Assembly: GCA_016201275.1 (NCBI GenBank)
Contig: JACQDB010000108.1
Span: 1 to 64,000, forward strand
DNA: 64,000 nucleotides
DNA from: Acidobacteriota bacterium
Lineage (GTDB): Bacteria; Acidobacteriota; Blastocatellia; UBA7656
Direction: 5' to 3'
Below, piece after piece: positions 39,151-46,758 of the stretch. The notes under the pieces are model-generated. The model did no database searches. It saw only the letters and a program-made list of their open reading frames with translations, and was not told the origin of the DNA. A program made the position numbers and the translations under genes. Position 1 is the first letter of the stretch, and each line of letters starts with the position of its first letter.

Positions 39151-39309
39151 GTTAGCCCACCAAGCGGGTGATAGCCAATTCCCTAGAGGGTGTCGCAGAA
39201 TTCCAGCAACCGCCCATATATTGTAGATGGTTAAACTATCACACACAATATATGGACAAACATCCATTTCTGCGACCCGCTCTATCTATCACCCGCTTGG
39301 CGGACTAGG
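39151..39309. repeat. Inverted repeat whose centre is occupied by a MITE-like element
   Basis: GTTAGCCCACCAAGCGGGTG at the left arm is mirrored by CACCCGCTTGGCGGACTAGG at the right (about two mismatches over 21 bases). The element at 39184-39284 fills nearly all the loop, which suggests insertion into an older palindrome. Confidence 0.65.
39184..39284. mobile_element. 101-bp MITE-like element (GAGGGTGTCGCA family), copy 1
   Basis: The ends TAGAGGGTGTCGCAGAA and TTCTGCGACCCGCTCTA are inverted repeats with two mismatches. Inside is CCCATATATTGTAGATGGTT...ACACAATATATGGACA. The copy at 50019-50130 matches it in reverse orientation, with a diverged centre. There is no transposase; family parentage is unknown. 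Confidence 0.75.
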
Positions 39310-39455
39310 AGGCCATCACCACCCGCCGCTACCCAGCGCTGACGCACTGGGCTTTAGGCTGTCATCCGCTGCGCGGGTTATCAACTACCACCACAACTTT
39401 AGGACACTGCCGGTTTTCAACCGCCGCTTGGTTGAACGGTAAGTCGGTGCGGCTT

Positions 39456-40823
39456 TCAGTTTTGCCCGGTCGCCGGTTTGCCGTTGATGCCCAACGCTTT
39501 CATACGACGATAAAGGTGCGAGCGATCATAGCCCATCGCTTCAGCCGTGCGCGTGATGTTGCCCTCGCATTCGGCAAGCTTTCGCAAAATGTAATTGCGC
39601 TCAAACGCATCGCGCCCTTCTTTGTACGAAGCGAAGGTAAAGCGCGTTGGCAAGGCTTCGTCCGTAGTCGTTAAGGCGGGTAAATCTTCGGCGCGTATAA
39701 TCGTCCTGGCTGTCATGATGACGACGCGCTCGACGATGTTTCGCAACTCGCGCACATTGCCCGGCCATTGGTGCGCGGCCAATAGGTCTAGCGCTTCCGG
39801 CTCGAAAATTTTCGGCGCACGATTATACTCGGCAGAATATTTCTGATTGAAATAATCAATCAACAGCGGCACATCTTCGACGCGCTCGCGCAGCGGCGGC
39901 ACTTCAAAGGGAATGACGTTGAGGCGATAAAACAGATCGGCACGAAACGCGCCGCGCTCGATCTCTTCATCCAGGCGTTTATTAGTCGCCGCGATGATTC
40001 GCACGTCAACGGCGGTCGTCGCATTCGCCCCCACCGGCTCGAAGCGTTGCTCTTCCAGAACCCGCAAAACTTTCGCCTGCACTTTCAAACTCATATCGCC
40101 GACTTCATCGAGAAACAGTGTGCCGCCATCGGCTTGTTCAAACTTGCCGCGCTTGGCCTGCGTTGCGCCAGTGAAAGCGCCCTTGGTATGCCCGAACAAT
40201 TCCGACTCGATCAACTCTTCGGGAATCGCCGCGCAGTTCAATTCCACAAATGGCAAGGTAGCACGGCGCGATAAACGGTGCAGGGCGTGCGCCGCCAACT
40301 CTTTGCCGGTTCCCGATTCGCCATAAATCAACACCCGCCCGTTGGTCGGCGCAGCCAACGCCAGCTGTTGCCGCAGGGCGCGCATAGAAATGCTTTCGCC
40401 CACCATCGCGTATTCGTCTTCAAGTTGTTCACGCAGTCGTTGGTTATCGGCTTCGAGTTGTCGCTGGCGCAGAGCGTTGCTGATGGCGATCACCGTGCGT
40501 TCGATTTGCAGAGGCTTTTCGATAAAATCGAGCGCCCCTAATCGAGTCGCTCGCACGGCGGTTTCAATATTGCCGTGACCGCTAATCATCAACACGGCGG
40601 TTTCCGGGTAAGCCGCTCGTAATTTTTCCAGCGTTTCGATGCCGTCCATTCCTGGCAACCATACATCGAGCAACACACAACTATAGACACGACGTTCAAA
40701 CGCCTCCAAGCAAGCCTCGCCTGAAGCGGCGGTCTCGACCACAAAGCCTTCGTCTTCGAGAACCCCGGCCAGCGTGCGGCGTATCCCGGCTTCATCATCC
40801 ACTATGAGTACGGAGTTGGGCAT
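39456..40823 (-). CDS. NtrC-family sigma-54-dependent response regulator
   Basis: The 455-residue protein has a receiver domain (acidic pocket D9/D10, phosphoacceptor D53 in LLDVWLPG, Lys in IEKPL). An AAA+ domain follows with the Walker A GESGTGKE (about 170), the sigma-54-contacting GAFTGA (about 220) and Walker B GGTLFLDEVGD. A Fis-type helix-turn-helix ends it (ITRTAEAMGYDRSHLYRRM). It would activate sigma-54 promoters on phosphorylation. No histidine kinase is adjacent, so it is an orphan here. The receiver resembles NtrX-type proteins. The targets, possibly including local genes, are unknown. Confidence 0.95.
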   Translation of the reverse strand: MPNSVLIVDDEAGIRRTLAGVLEDEGFVVETAASGEACLEAFERRVYSCVLLDVWLPGMDGIETLEKLRAAYPETAVLMISGHGNIETAVRATRLGALDFIEKPLQIERTVIAISNALRQRQLEADNQRLREQLEDEYAMVGESISMRALRQQLALAAPTNGRVLIYGESGTGKELAAHALHRLSRRATLPFVELNCAAIPEELIESELFGHTKGAFTGATQAKRGKFEQADGGTLFLDEVGDMSLKVQAKVLRVLEEQRFEPVGANATTAVDVRIIAATNKRLDEEIERGAFRADLFYRLNVIPFEVPPLRERVEDVPLLIDYFNQKYSAEYNRAPKIFEPEALDLLAAHQWPGNVRELRNIVERVVIMTARTIIRAEDLPALTTTDEALPTRFTFASYKEGRDAFERNYILRKLAECEGNITRTAEAMGYDRSHLYRRMKALGINGKPATGQN

Positions 40824-40860
40824 ATTTTTCCAAATGAAAAGACAAGCGCTGTGGGCAATG

Positions 40861-41100
40861 AGGGAGTGGGGAGAAGGGGAGAAGGGGAGTAGGGGAGACG
40901 GGGAGTAGGGGAGAATTTGAATATCTCGAATTTTTTGTTATTCAAATTTTTCGCTATCTTGATGCCGCTGGTTTCATGCAAAAACGAGACAAACTTTATT
41001 CCCTTTCTCCCTTTCTCCCCGTCTCCCCGTCTCCCTATCTCCCTATCTCCCTATCTCCCTTTCTCCCTTTCTCTTCTTCTCCCCTACTCCCTCACTCCCT
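40861..41100. repeat. Facing purine and pyrimidine low-complexity tracts with 7-8-bp periods
   Basis: A GGGGAGAA/GGGGAGTA tract (40861-40913) faces a TCTCCCTA/TTTCTCCC tract (41001-41100). They are loosely reverse-complementary, around an 87-base AT-richer centre. They lie between the regulator start and the stop of the DUF6599-like gene, whose stop codon falls in the tract's edge. It could form a large stem or triplex DNA and might vary in length between strains. Confidence 0.7.
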
Positions 41101-42411
41101 GTCGTTCGCCGGGGGCAGGCCGAGCAGAGCATCTTCAATTGGGTCAAGATGCAGGCCAATCATGCCACCGGCGTCGGAAAAAACTTTGCGCTGTTGTTTG
41201 CGGCGGCGCAGGAAAATCGTGATGCCGAGAAGGCTGCCACAAAGCAGTACGATTCCGCCGGTCAAGCCAATCAGACTGAAGGTCGAAACTAACATCTGTC
41301 CGGCTTTCTGTATGCGGAACGGATCGTTGGTAGGAATGGCCGGATTTTGCAGCCACTTCACCACGTAAGGATATTCAATGCTGTTGACTAAGGATTCGGC
41401 AAAGTCGCGATCATCGAAATCCGTCGCTTCAACAATGAAATTGCCGACGCGCTTGACGAGGAACCGCTGGCGCTCGTCTTCCGCAAGCGTGTTCACATAA
41501 CCGTTCAACCGATTCAACGCATCGGTAGCAAATTGCGGCGTGTGATATTCGACGATGACCAACTTCAAAGGCTTGGCGGCAGGCGTTGCCGGATTCACCG
41601 CAGTCGGGTTGCCGAAAGCCGCTGGCTTGGCGGCGGCTGTTGGTTTGGTCGCGCCGACTACGGCGTTAGGATTAACCGGATTTTCCCTGCGATATTCGGC
41701 GACCACGGCTTCGGCTTGGCCGTCAAAGGAAAACATATCGTGGGCGCGTTGCACATAAAAGTTGAGCGCTTCAGGGCCTAAAAAATATTTTTCGCTTCCG
41801 GTGACGAGAAAATTTTTCGGCAGACTAGCGAACAAAGTAGGGCGCTTGGCCGCTTCTGCATCGGCGGGAATCTTGTCGGTTACGGCGGCAGCAAAACTCG
41901 CGTGCAGCGATGAAGGCTTGAGGCTTGGCATCACACTGGTCACTTTGACGAAATAGTTTTGTTTCCACAACGCTACACCATCCGCAACAAAACCGCTGCC
42001 GAGGTCAGGGGCTGTCAAAGATACCTTGTACGGATTCTCTTTTGCCGTGCTGCTAAACAATCCGAACGCCGCAGGGGGCGTCGCCATTTGAAAAACGTCA
42101 ACGCGCAGAGTGTTGTACATCCGCGAGGCGGCAGCTTTGACGTGATATTCCTGATAAATGACGGCTTGGTTAGCGACCAGTTCAGCGATATTTTCAGCCG
42201 TGTATTGTCGCAGTTCGCTAGTCGCTTTCGCGCCCGCCAGTTTGTCCGGCAACAGGTCTGTAAAAGAAAGCGGCGGCGCGCTCGGCGCATTCATGGTTAC
42301 AAGGGTCGTGGTTTTTTGTTGGTGATTCTCCTGCTGCGCCGTAATCCTAAATGGCGCAAGCAGAAATAATGAAAATAAGATAATGGATAAACTTCTTCTC
42401 TGTTTTTTCAT
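41092..42411 (-). CDS. DUF6599-like exported membrane-anchored protein
   Basis: The 439-residue protein has a signal peptide (ILFSLFLLAPFRITAQ). A soluble region follows with SFTDLLPDKLAG, YNTLRVDVFQMATPPAAFGLF and FVKRVGNFIVEAT, a pattern I associate with the DUF6599 family common in Acidobacteriota. An Ala/Pro/Thr linker sits near 250-280. A C-terminal membrane helix (LIGLTGGIVLLCGSLLGITIFL) is followed by a basic tail. Function is unknown. The ATG is about ten bases after a GAGG. The gene stands alone on this strand between the repeat tract and the PH-domain gene. Confidence 0.7.
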   Translation of the reverse strand: MKKQRRSLSIILFSLFLLAPFRITAQQENHQQKTTTLVTMNAPSAPPLSFTDLLPDKLAGAKATSELRQYTAENIAELVANQAVIYQEYHVKAAASRMYNTLRVDVFQMATPPAAFGLFSSTAKENPYKVSLTAPDLGSGFVADGVALWKQNYFVKVTSVMPSLKPSSLHASFAAAVTDKIPADAEAAKRPTLFASLPKNFLVTGSEKYFLGPEALNFYVQRAHDMFSFDGQAEAVVAEYRRENPVNPNAVVGATKPTAAAKPAAFGNPTAVNPATPAAKPLKLVIVEYHTPQFATDALNRLNGYVNTLAEDERQRFLVKRVGNFIVEATDFDDRDFAESLVNSIEYPYVVKWLQNPAIPTNDPFRIQKAGQMLVSTFSLIGLTGGIVLLCGSLLGITIFLRRRKQQRKVFSDAGGMIGLHLDPIEDALLGLPPANDRE

Positions 42412-42533
42412 CCGCTACAACCTCTATATTTCGTTATTGGGTACTGGTTTGAATCGTCGTTTGCACGAACCAGTAACCAATAACCAGAATCATTAGACAC
42501 CCGAAAGCGGCTTGGCGTTCCGACCTGGGCAAT

Positions 42534-43163
42534 TTATTTCAGGCGTCGGAGTTCGCTCAAAATTACGTTGGCATAATATTCAGGATTGTGAATCTCGTCC
42601 AAAATAATTTTGCCGGTTTCCGAGGCGCTGTCTATTTCGATGTCGCCCAATTTCAACAGCCGCTGCCACACCGAAGCCTTCACCGTTACATCCTGAATCT
42701 TCGATAAGGGAATATGGCGCACGGTCTTGGCAATAATGCCGTAGCGCATATCCAGTTTGTGATTGGTCAAGGTATAAACTTCGCGGCGTCTGACGATGTG
42801 TTTGTAAATTGGTATGGAAAAAATCAGCAGCGCGGCTCCGACCAGGGTGAACAAAATCACCCAGCCGTTCAGATTTTTCAACAAGCTGTTGTTGAGTATG
42901 CCCAACAAAGCGGCCACGCCAATCACCAGTAGCGCCGCCATGGCGTACCACACCAACACGAAAATCATCGTCGGCCTGATGGTGAAGATGTTGTGTTCAT
43001 CGGCTATCGAATTCAGCGCTCCGCCACTTTGAGCAACCCCCTGGCCTTGCCCATAGCCCGATGGCGGCGGTTGCACATTGGCACCAGCCCCAAGGGTCGC
43101 TCCGCACTTGTTACAAAACCGACTGCCATCGTTGAGTTGCGCGCCACATTGATTACAAAACAT
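42534..43163 (-). CDS. Zinc-ribbon and bacterial PH-domain membrane protein
   Basis: The 209-residue protein opens with a zinc ribbon (MFCNQCGAQLN, FCNKCGATLG). A Gly/Gln linker and two membrane helices (about 70-90 and 100-122) come next. The bacterial PH-like (YdbS/bPH2) domain starts near 125 and contains the RREVYTLTNHKLDMRYG, HIPLSKIQDVTV and LGDIEIDSASETGKI patterns. bPH2 proteins are membrane-associated and of unclear function. The ATG at 43163 was preferred to the GTG four codons upstream, with GGTGGG nearby. It is divergent from the hydrolase gene. Confidence 0.85.
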   Translation of the reverse strand: MFCNQCGAQLNDGSRFCNKCGATLGAGANVQPPPSGYGQGQGVAQSGGALNSIADEHNIFTIRPTMIFVLVWYAMAALLVIGVAALLGILNNSLLKNLNGWVILFTLVGAALLIFSIPIYKHIVRRREVYTLTNHKLDMRYGIIAKTVRHIPLSKIQDVTVKASVWQRLLKLGDIEIDSASETGKIILDEIHNPEYYANVILSELRRLK

Positions 43164-43394
43164 ATTTTTTCCCACCCACTTTCATTCGTAAAATTTGCGG
43201 TCGAGAGCTTCGCTGTTTTTGTACCGGTCAGAAAAATTCTAGCATAGGAAGAATTCCGGCGGCGAAGCCTGACCGCAGAAAATCACCTGCCCGGTTAGCA
43301 TAAATAGTATTCGCATCGCTGTGGCAGACATCTTATACTGTACTTGTGCCTTCTTAAAAACGCCTTGTCCCGTTACCGCGAAGGAGCCTGATAG
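43164..43394. promoter_or_regulatory. Divergent promoter region, weak -10 candidate for the hydrolase gene
   Basis: TATACT at 43334-43339 is a good -10 match for the rightward hydrolase gene, but the -35 position (TCGCAT, 17 bases upstream) is poor. The leftward PH-domain gene starts at the other end. No repeat was seen. Confidence 0.3.
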
Positions 43395-44420
43395 ATGAGC
43401 GACAAAGAGAATCCGGAACCCGCCTTGAAACAATCGCGGCTGGCTGCCGCTGCACACCTCCTCGACCATCTGGACAAAGAACGCGCCGCCTGGTGGTTGA
43501 AACTCTTTGGCTTGATCGCCGCCGGAACCGCTGGTTCGTTGACCTTGCTGTTGGGAGCCGCCAGCTATCCGCTCTCCGGCGTTTTGATTCGCCCCAAACT
43601 CAAACGCCTGTCGCAACTCAAAAGCCCACACCTGCGCGCCTTTCTCAAACGCCTCAACGTCGGCTTTGAAGATGTGTTGATTCCGTCCTTTGATAACATC
43701 AGACTGCACGGCTGGTGGTTGGAAGTCGGCACAGACGCGCCGACCGTGGTGCTGATTCACGGCGTCAAAAAAAATCGCACCGATGTATTGCGCGCCGCTT
43801 TAGTTCTGCGCCGCAACGGCTTCAACGCGCTGGTCTTTGACGGGCGCGGCCACGGCAACAGTGAAGGCCGTTATGTGACTTATGGTTATTATGAACGCCG
43901 CGATGTTGAAGCAGTGATTGACTGGCTGGTGAAAGAAAAATCCATCAATAAAAATCGCGTAGGACTGGCCGGTGAATCTATGGGTGCGGCGATTGCCTTG
44001 CAGGTAGCGGCGCACAACGAATGGGTCAAAGCGGTGTGGGCTGATTCGCCTTTCGCTTCCTTGCGTCGGGTGTCGCACGAGTTTCTGCAAAGCACTACAC
44101 ATCTGCCCGATGCCGTGGTCAGTCCGATGATGTGGACGGCCAAACACATGGCCAACTATCGCGGCAACTTTGATATGGAAACCATTGAACCGGCTTTGCT
44201 GGCGGCCAAAATTCAATGCCCGGTCTTTTTGATACACGGCACCGCTGACCAGTTAATTGCCACCGAACATTCGCAAATGATTTACGACGCGCTGACCGGC
44301 GACAAAGAGTTGTGGATTGTCAAAGGCATACGCCATGCGCGTGCGGCGCGACACGCCAAAACCGCTTACACCGAAAAGCTGGTGCGCTTCTTCACCGCCA
44401 AACTCGCGCCGACCGTATAG
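43395..44420 (+). CDS. Alpha/beta hydrolase, membrane-anchored
   Basis: The 341-residue protein has an N-terminal membrane helix (WWLKLFGLIAAGTAGSLTLLLG, about 33-54). An alpha/beta-hydrolase fold follows: oxyanion region LIHGVKKNR, nucleophile elbow GESMG (Ser about 205), acid in HGTADQLI, and a histidine-rich end (IRHARAARHA). FDGRGHGNSEG is typical of serine peptidase S9-like or BAAT-type hydrolases. The substrate is unknown. A strong AAGGAG precedes the ATG. Confidence 0.9.
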   Translation: MSDKENPEPALKQSRLAAAAHLLDHLDKERAAWWLKLFGLIAAGTAGSLTLLLGAASYPLSGVLIRPKLKRLSQLKSPHLRAFLKRLNVGFEDVLIPSFDNIRLHGWWLEVGTDAPTVVLIHGVKKNRTDVLRAALVLRRNGFNALVFDGRGHGNSEGRYVTYGYYERRDVEAVIDWLVKEKSINKNRVGLAGESMGAAIALQVAAHNEWVKAVWADSPFASLRRVSHEFLQSTTHLPDAVVSPMMWTAKHMANYRGNFDMETIEPALLAAKIQCPVFLIHGTADQLIATEHSQMIYDALTGDKELWIVKGIRHARAARHAKTAYTEKLVRFFTAKLAPTV

Positions 44421-44565
44421 AAATCTCTAGCGGCATTTTGCCACCTCTGGAAAATCGCGGCTTGGTTTTTCTCTCAACCGCGCTTGTAACTCCTCAAACT
44501 TAGCTTACTGGCGGCGCGTCTTTTTGGTTGCCTGATGACCAATTTATGATTATTGTTTGCTGTTG

Positions 44566-45348
44566 ATGGCACGAATAATTGCAGTCACCAATCAAAAAGG
44601 TGGCGTAGGAAAAACCACAACGACAATCAATCTCGGAGCCAGCCTTGCCGTAGCAGATATGCGGGTGTTGCTGATTGACGCCGACCCGCAGGGCAACAGT
44701 TCGAGCGGCTTTGGTTTGCGTGGCACCTTTCGCAAGAGCCTCTATCATTCGCTGGTTTTGGGCGAGTCGTTGGAGAGTCTGTTTCTGGATACCGATCTGC
44801 CGAGCCTGAAAGTAGTGCCATCGGAAAAAATTCTGGCGGCGGCAGAGATCGAACTGGTGGAGGTGGAGGAACGCGAGTTCCGTTTGAAAAAACTGCTCAA
44901 CGGCATCACCGAACAATTCGATTATATCTTGATTGATTGTCCGCCCAGTCTTGGACTCTTGACCTTGAACGCGCTGGCGGCGGCGCATTCGGTGTTGATT
45001 CCAATTCAATGCGAATATTATGCGCTCGAAGGCGTCTCCGATTTGTGGGACACCTTGACGAAAATTCGCCGCACCCTCAATCCGAGTTTAACCATTGAAG
45101 GATTCCTGTTGACCATGTTCGACGAACGCACGCGGCTGTCGAATCAGGTGGTCTCCGACCTCCGCGATTTTCTTGGCGCGCAGGTTTTTTCGACCATCAT
45201 TCCTCGCAACGTGACGCTTGCCGAAGCGCCAAGTCACGGCAAACCGGTGATCCTTTATGAGATCAAATCCAAAGGCGCGGAAAGCTATCTCAAGTTAGCC
45301 AAAGAGGTGATTAACAATGTCAAAGAAGGCTCTGGGCCGAGGTCTTAG
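44566..45348 (+). CDS. parA: ParA-family chromosome-partitioning ATPase
   Basis: The 260-residue protein has the deviant Walker A KGGVGKTTTT (residues 11-20), INLGASLA, the DADPQGNSSSG motif and LIDCPPSLGLLTLNAL. It is a Soj/ParA protein that drives chromosome segregation with ParB. The ATG was chosen because it begins the conserved core; no ribosome-binding site is evident, and TATGAT at 44545-44550 would leave a leader of only a few bases. The stop overlaps the parB start by 32 bases. Confidence 0.95.
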   Translation: MARIIAVTNQKGGVGKTTTTINLGASLAVADMRVLLIDADPQGNSSSGFGLRGTFRKSLYHSLVLGESLESLFLDTDLPSLKVVPSEKILAAAEIELVEVEEREFRLKKLLNGITEQFDYILIDCPPSLGLLTLNALAAAHSVLIPIQCEYYALEGVSDLWDTLTKIRRTLNPSLTIEGFLLTMFDERTRLSNQVVSDLRDFLGAQVFSTIIPRNVTLAEAPSHGKPVILYEIKSKGAESYLKLAKEVINNVKEGSGPRS

Positions 45349-46198
45349 CGCGTTATTCAATCCGACAAGTCCTCTGGAAAACGACCTGCTGGAATTGAAC
45401 ATTGACCAGATTGAACCGCATCACTCGCAACCGCGCCGCCTGTTTAACGAAGAAAAACTGGAAGAGTTGGCGCAATCCATTCGCGCCAACGGCTTGATTC
45501 AACCCATCGTCGTGCGCCGCCTTGGCGAGAGCTTTCAAATCATCGCCGGAGAACGCCGCTGGCGCGCCGCCCAGCGCGCCGGACTGCTGCGAATTCCCTG
45601 CGTCATCAAAGATGTACAGGATCAAGAAGTCCTCGCCCTGTCGTTGATTGAAAATATTCAGCGCGAAGAATTGAACCCTATCGAAGAAGCCACGGCGTAT
45701 AAAAATCTGCTCGAACAACTCAACGTCACGCAAGAAGAGATCGCCCGTCAGGTCGGCAAAGACCGCTCTTCGATTACCAACGCCCTGCGCTTGTTGAAAT
45801 TGCCACTTGAAGTGCAGACCATGGTCGAAGAAGGGGCGCTGGCGATGGGACACGCCAGAGCCTTGCTGGCGCTTGAAGCGGCAGAAAAACAGATCGCGCT
45901 GGCCAAGCGAGTCGTGCATGAATCGTTGTCGGTGCGCGAAACCGAACGCCTGGTCAGAGCTTTGCAGGAACCGAAAGCCGAGGCCAAACCCAAGCCTGCT
46001 CCTGACCCGCAGATCGCCGCCGAACGCGCCAACATACACGCCGCCGAAACTCGTTTGAGCAAAAAACTTTCTACGCCGGTGAAGATCAAATTCACGCCCA
46101 ACGGCGGCGCTATCGAAATCAAATTCACTTCAATGGAAGACCTCACGCGAGTCTATGATTTGCTGGAAGAGTCGGCCAAGCAAAGCACCGCGAGGTGA
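45317..46198 (+). CDS. parB: ParB-family chromosome-partitioning protein
   Basis: The 293-residue protein has the N-terminal KKALGRGLSALF patch that contacts ParA. Then come the CTP-binding ParB/Srx region (HHSQPRRLF, GERRWRAAQRAG, LIENIQREELNPIEEA), a helix-turn-helix (TQEEIARQVGKDRSSITNAL) and a C-terminal dimerisation region. It would load at parS sites. No parS (TGTTTCACGTGAAACA) was noticed in the window, and the usual gid/rsmG neighbours are absent. The frame runs in an operon with parA. Confidence 0.95.
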   Translation: MSKKALGRGLSALFNPTSPLENDLLELNIDQIEPHHSQPRRLFNEEKLEELAQSIRANGLIQPIVVRRLGESFQIIAGERRWRAAQRAGLLRIPCVIKDVQDQEVLALSLIENIQREELNPIEEATAYKNLLEQLNVTQEEIARQVGKDRSSITNALRLLKLPLEVQTMVEEGALAMGHARALLALEAAEKQIALAKRVVHESLSVRETERLVRALQEPKAEAKPKPAPDPQIAAERANIHAAETRLSKKLSTPVKIKFTPNGGAIEIKFTSMEDLTRVYDLLEESAKQSTAR

Positions 46199-46758
46199 AG
46201 TGGAGACGCCAAAAGGCAGAATAAACGGTCATCATTCGTAACTACCCAGCCTGCTTTGCCCCGCAGGGGTGTAGGAAATTAGCCAGTGCGGTAGGCACTG
46301 GCATCAAGTTGGGCAAATTCTGTGCGCCCTGAAAGGGTGCTGGAGAGGGATTGCCGCCAGCCTCCGGCGCTCCTTCAGAGCGCGACCTTTCAGCCGCCTT
46401 CACCTTCCCGTGGCTTCACCACGGGCTAATCTCCGCTGCGCCTCTGGCGCAAAAACGAATTCCCGTGGCGCTCCTACGGGCTAATTTCCTGTGCGCCTTT
46501 GGCGCAAAAACGAATTCCCGTTGAGCAGCGGTCTCTGACCGCTGGCTTGGCTGTGCGCCGACGGCGCAAAACTCAGCGACCGGCAATTTTCAAACAAGCT
46601 GAGTAGATACCATCATTCACCCTTGATGCAGCAAGATGAAAGAGCAAGCTTGGCGGCTTGGCGACTTAGCGCGAAAGCTGTTGATTGTTTACCAATTGGC
46701 GGTCTCGCGCCAAGCCGCCAAGCAACCCCAAGTCAGAGACCATGATTAATCAGGCGCT
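46199..46758. other. Gene-free region between parB and the phosphoesterase gene
   Basis: The genes flanking it converge. It contains the dispersed repeat at 46246-46570; the remainder (46571-46758) shows a GGCGGCTTGGCG / CGCCAAGCCGCC inverted repeat near 46650 and 46710, and no gene. That inverted pair may act as a terminator. Confidence 0.55.
46246..46570. repeat. Dispersed inverted-repeat element, copy 2, with tandem arm remnants
   Basis: 46246-46451 is related to the 9301-9483 element: CAGCCTGCTTTGCCCCG, then GCACTGG...TCTGTGCGCCCTGAAAGGG, then GTGGCTTCACCACGGGCTAA and CGCCTCTGGCGC. Two more partial arms follow (CGTGGCGCTCCTACGGGCTA and CTGTGCGCCGACGGCGCAAA), separated by AAAACGAATTCCCGT, up to 46570. 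It has no coding capacity. Confidence 0.7.

Larger units (their letters stand above)
38976..39455. other. Gene-free region with nested repeats
   Basis: This lies between the kinase start (minus) and the NtrC-type regulator stop (minus). It contains a palindrome with arms at 39151-39174 and 39286-39309 and, inside it, a MITE-like element. The kinase promoter should lie at the left end. Nothing else was recognised. Confidence 0.55.

Noticed and set aside
44545-44550. TATGAT as a parA promoter -10
   Set aside because: No -35 at a suitable distance; kept only as a remark.
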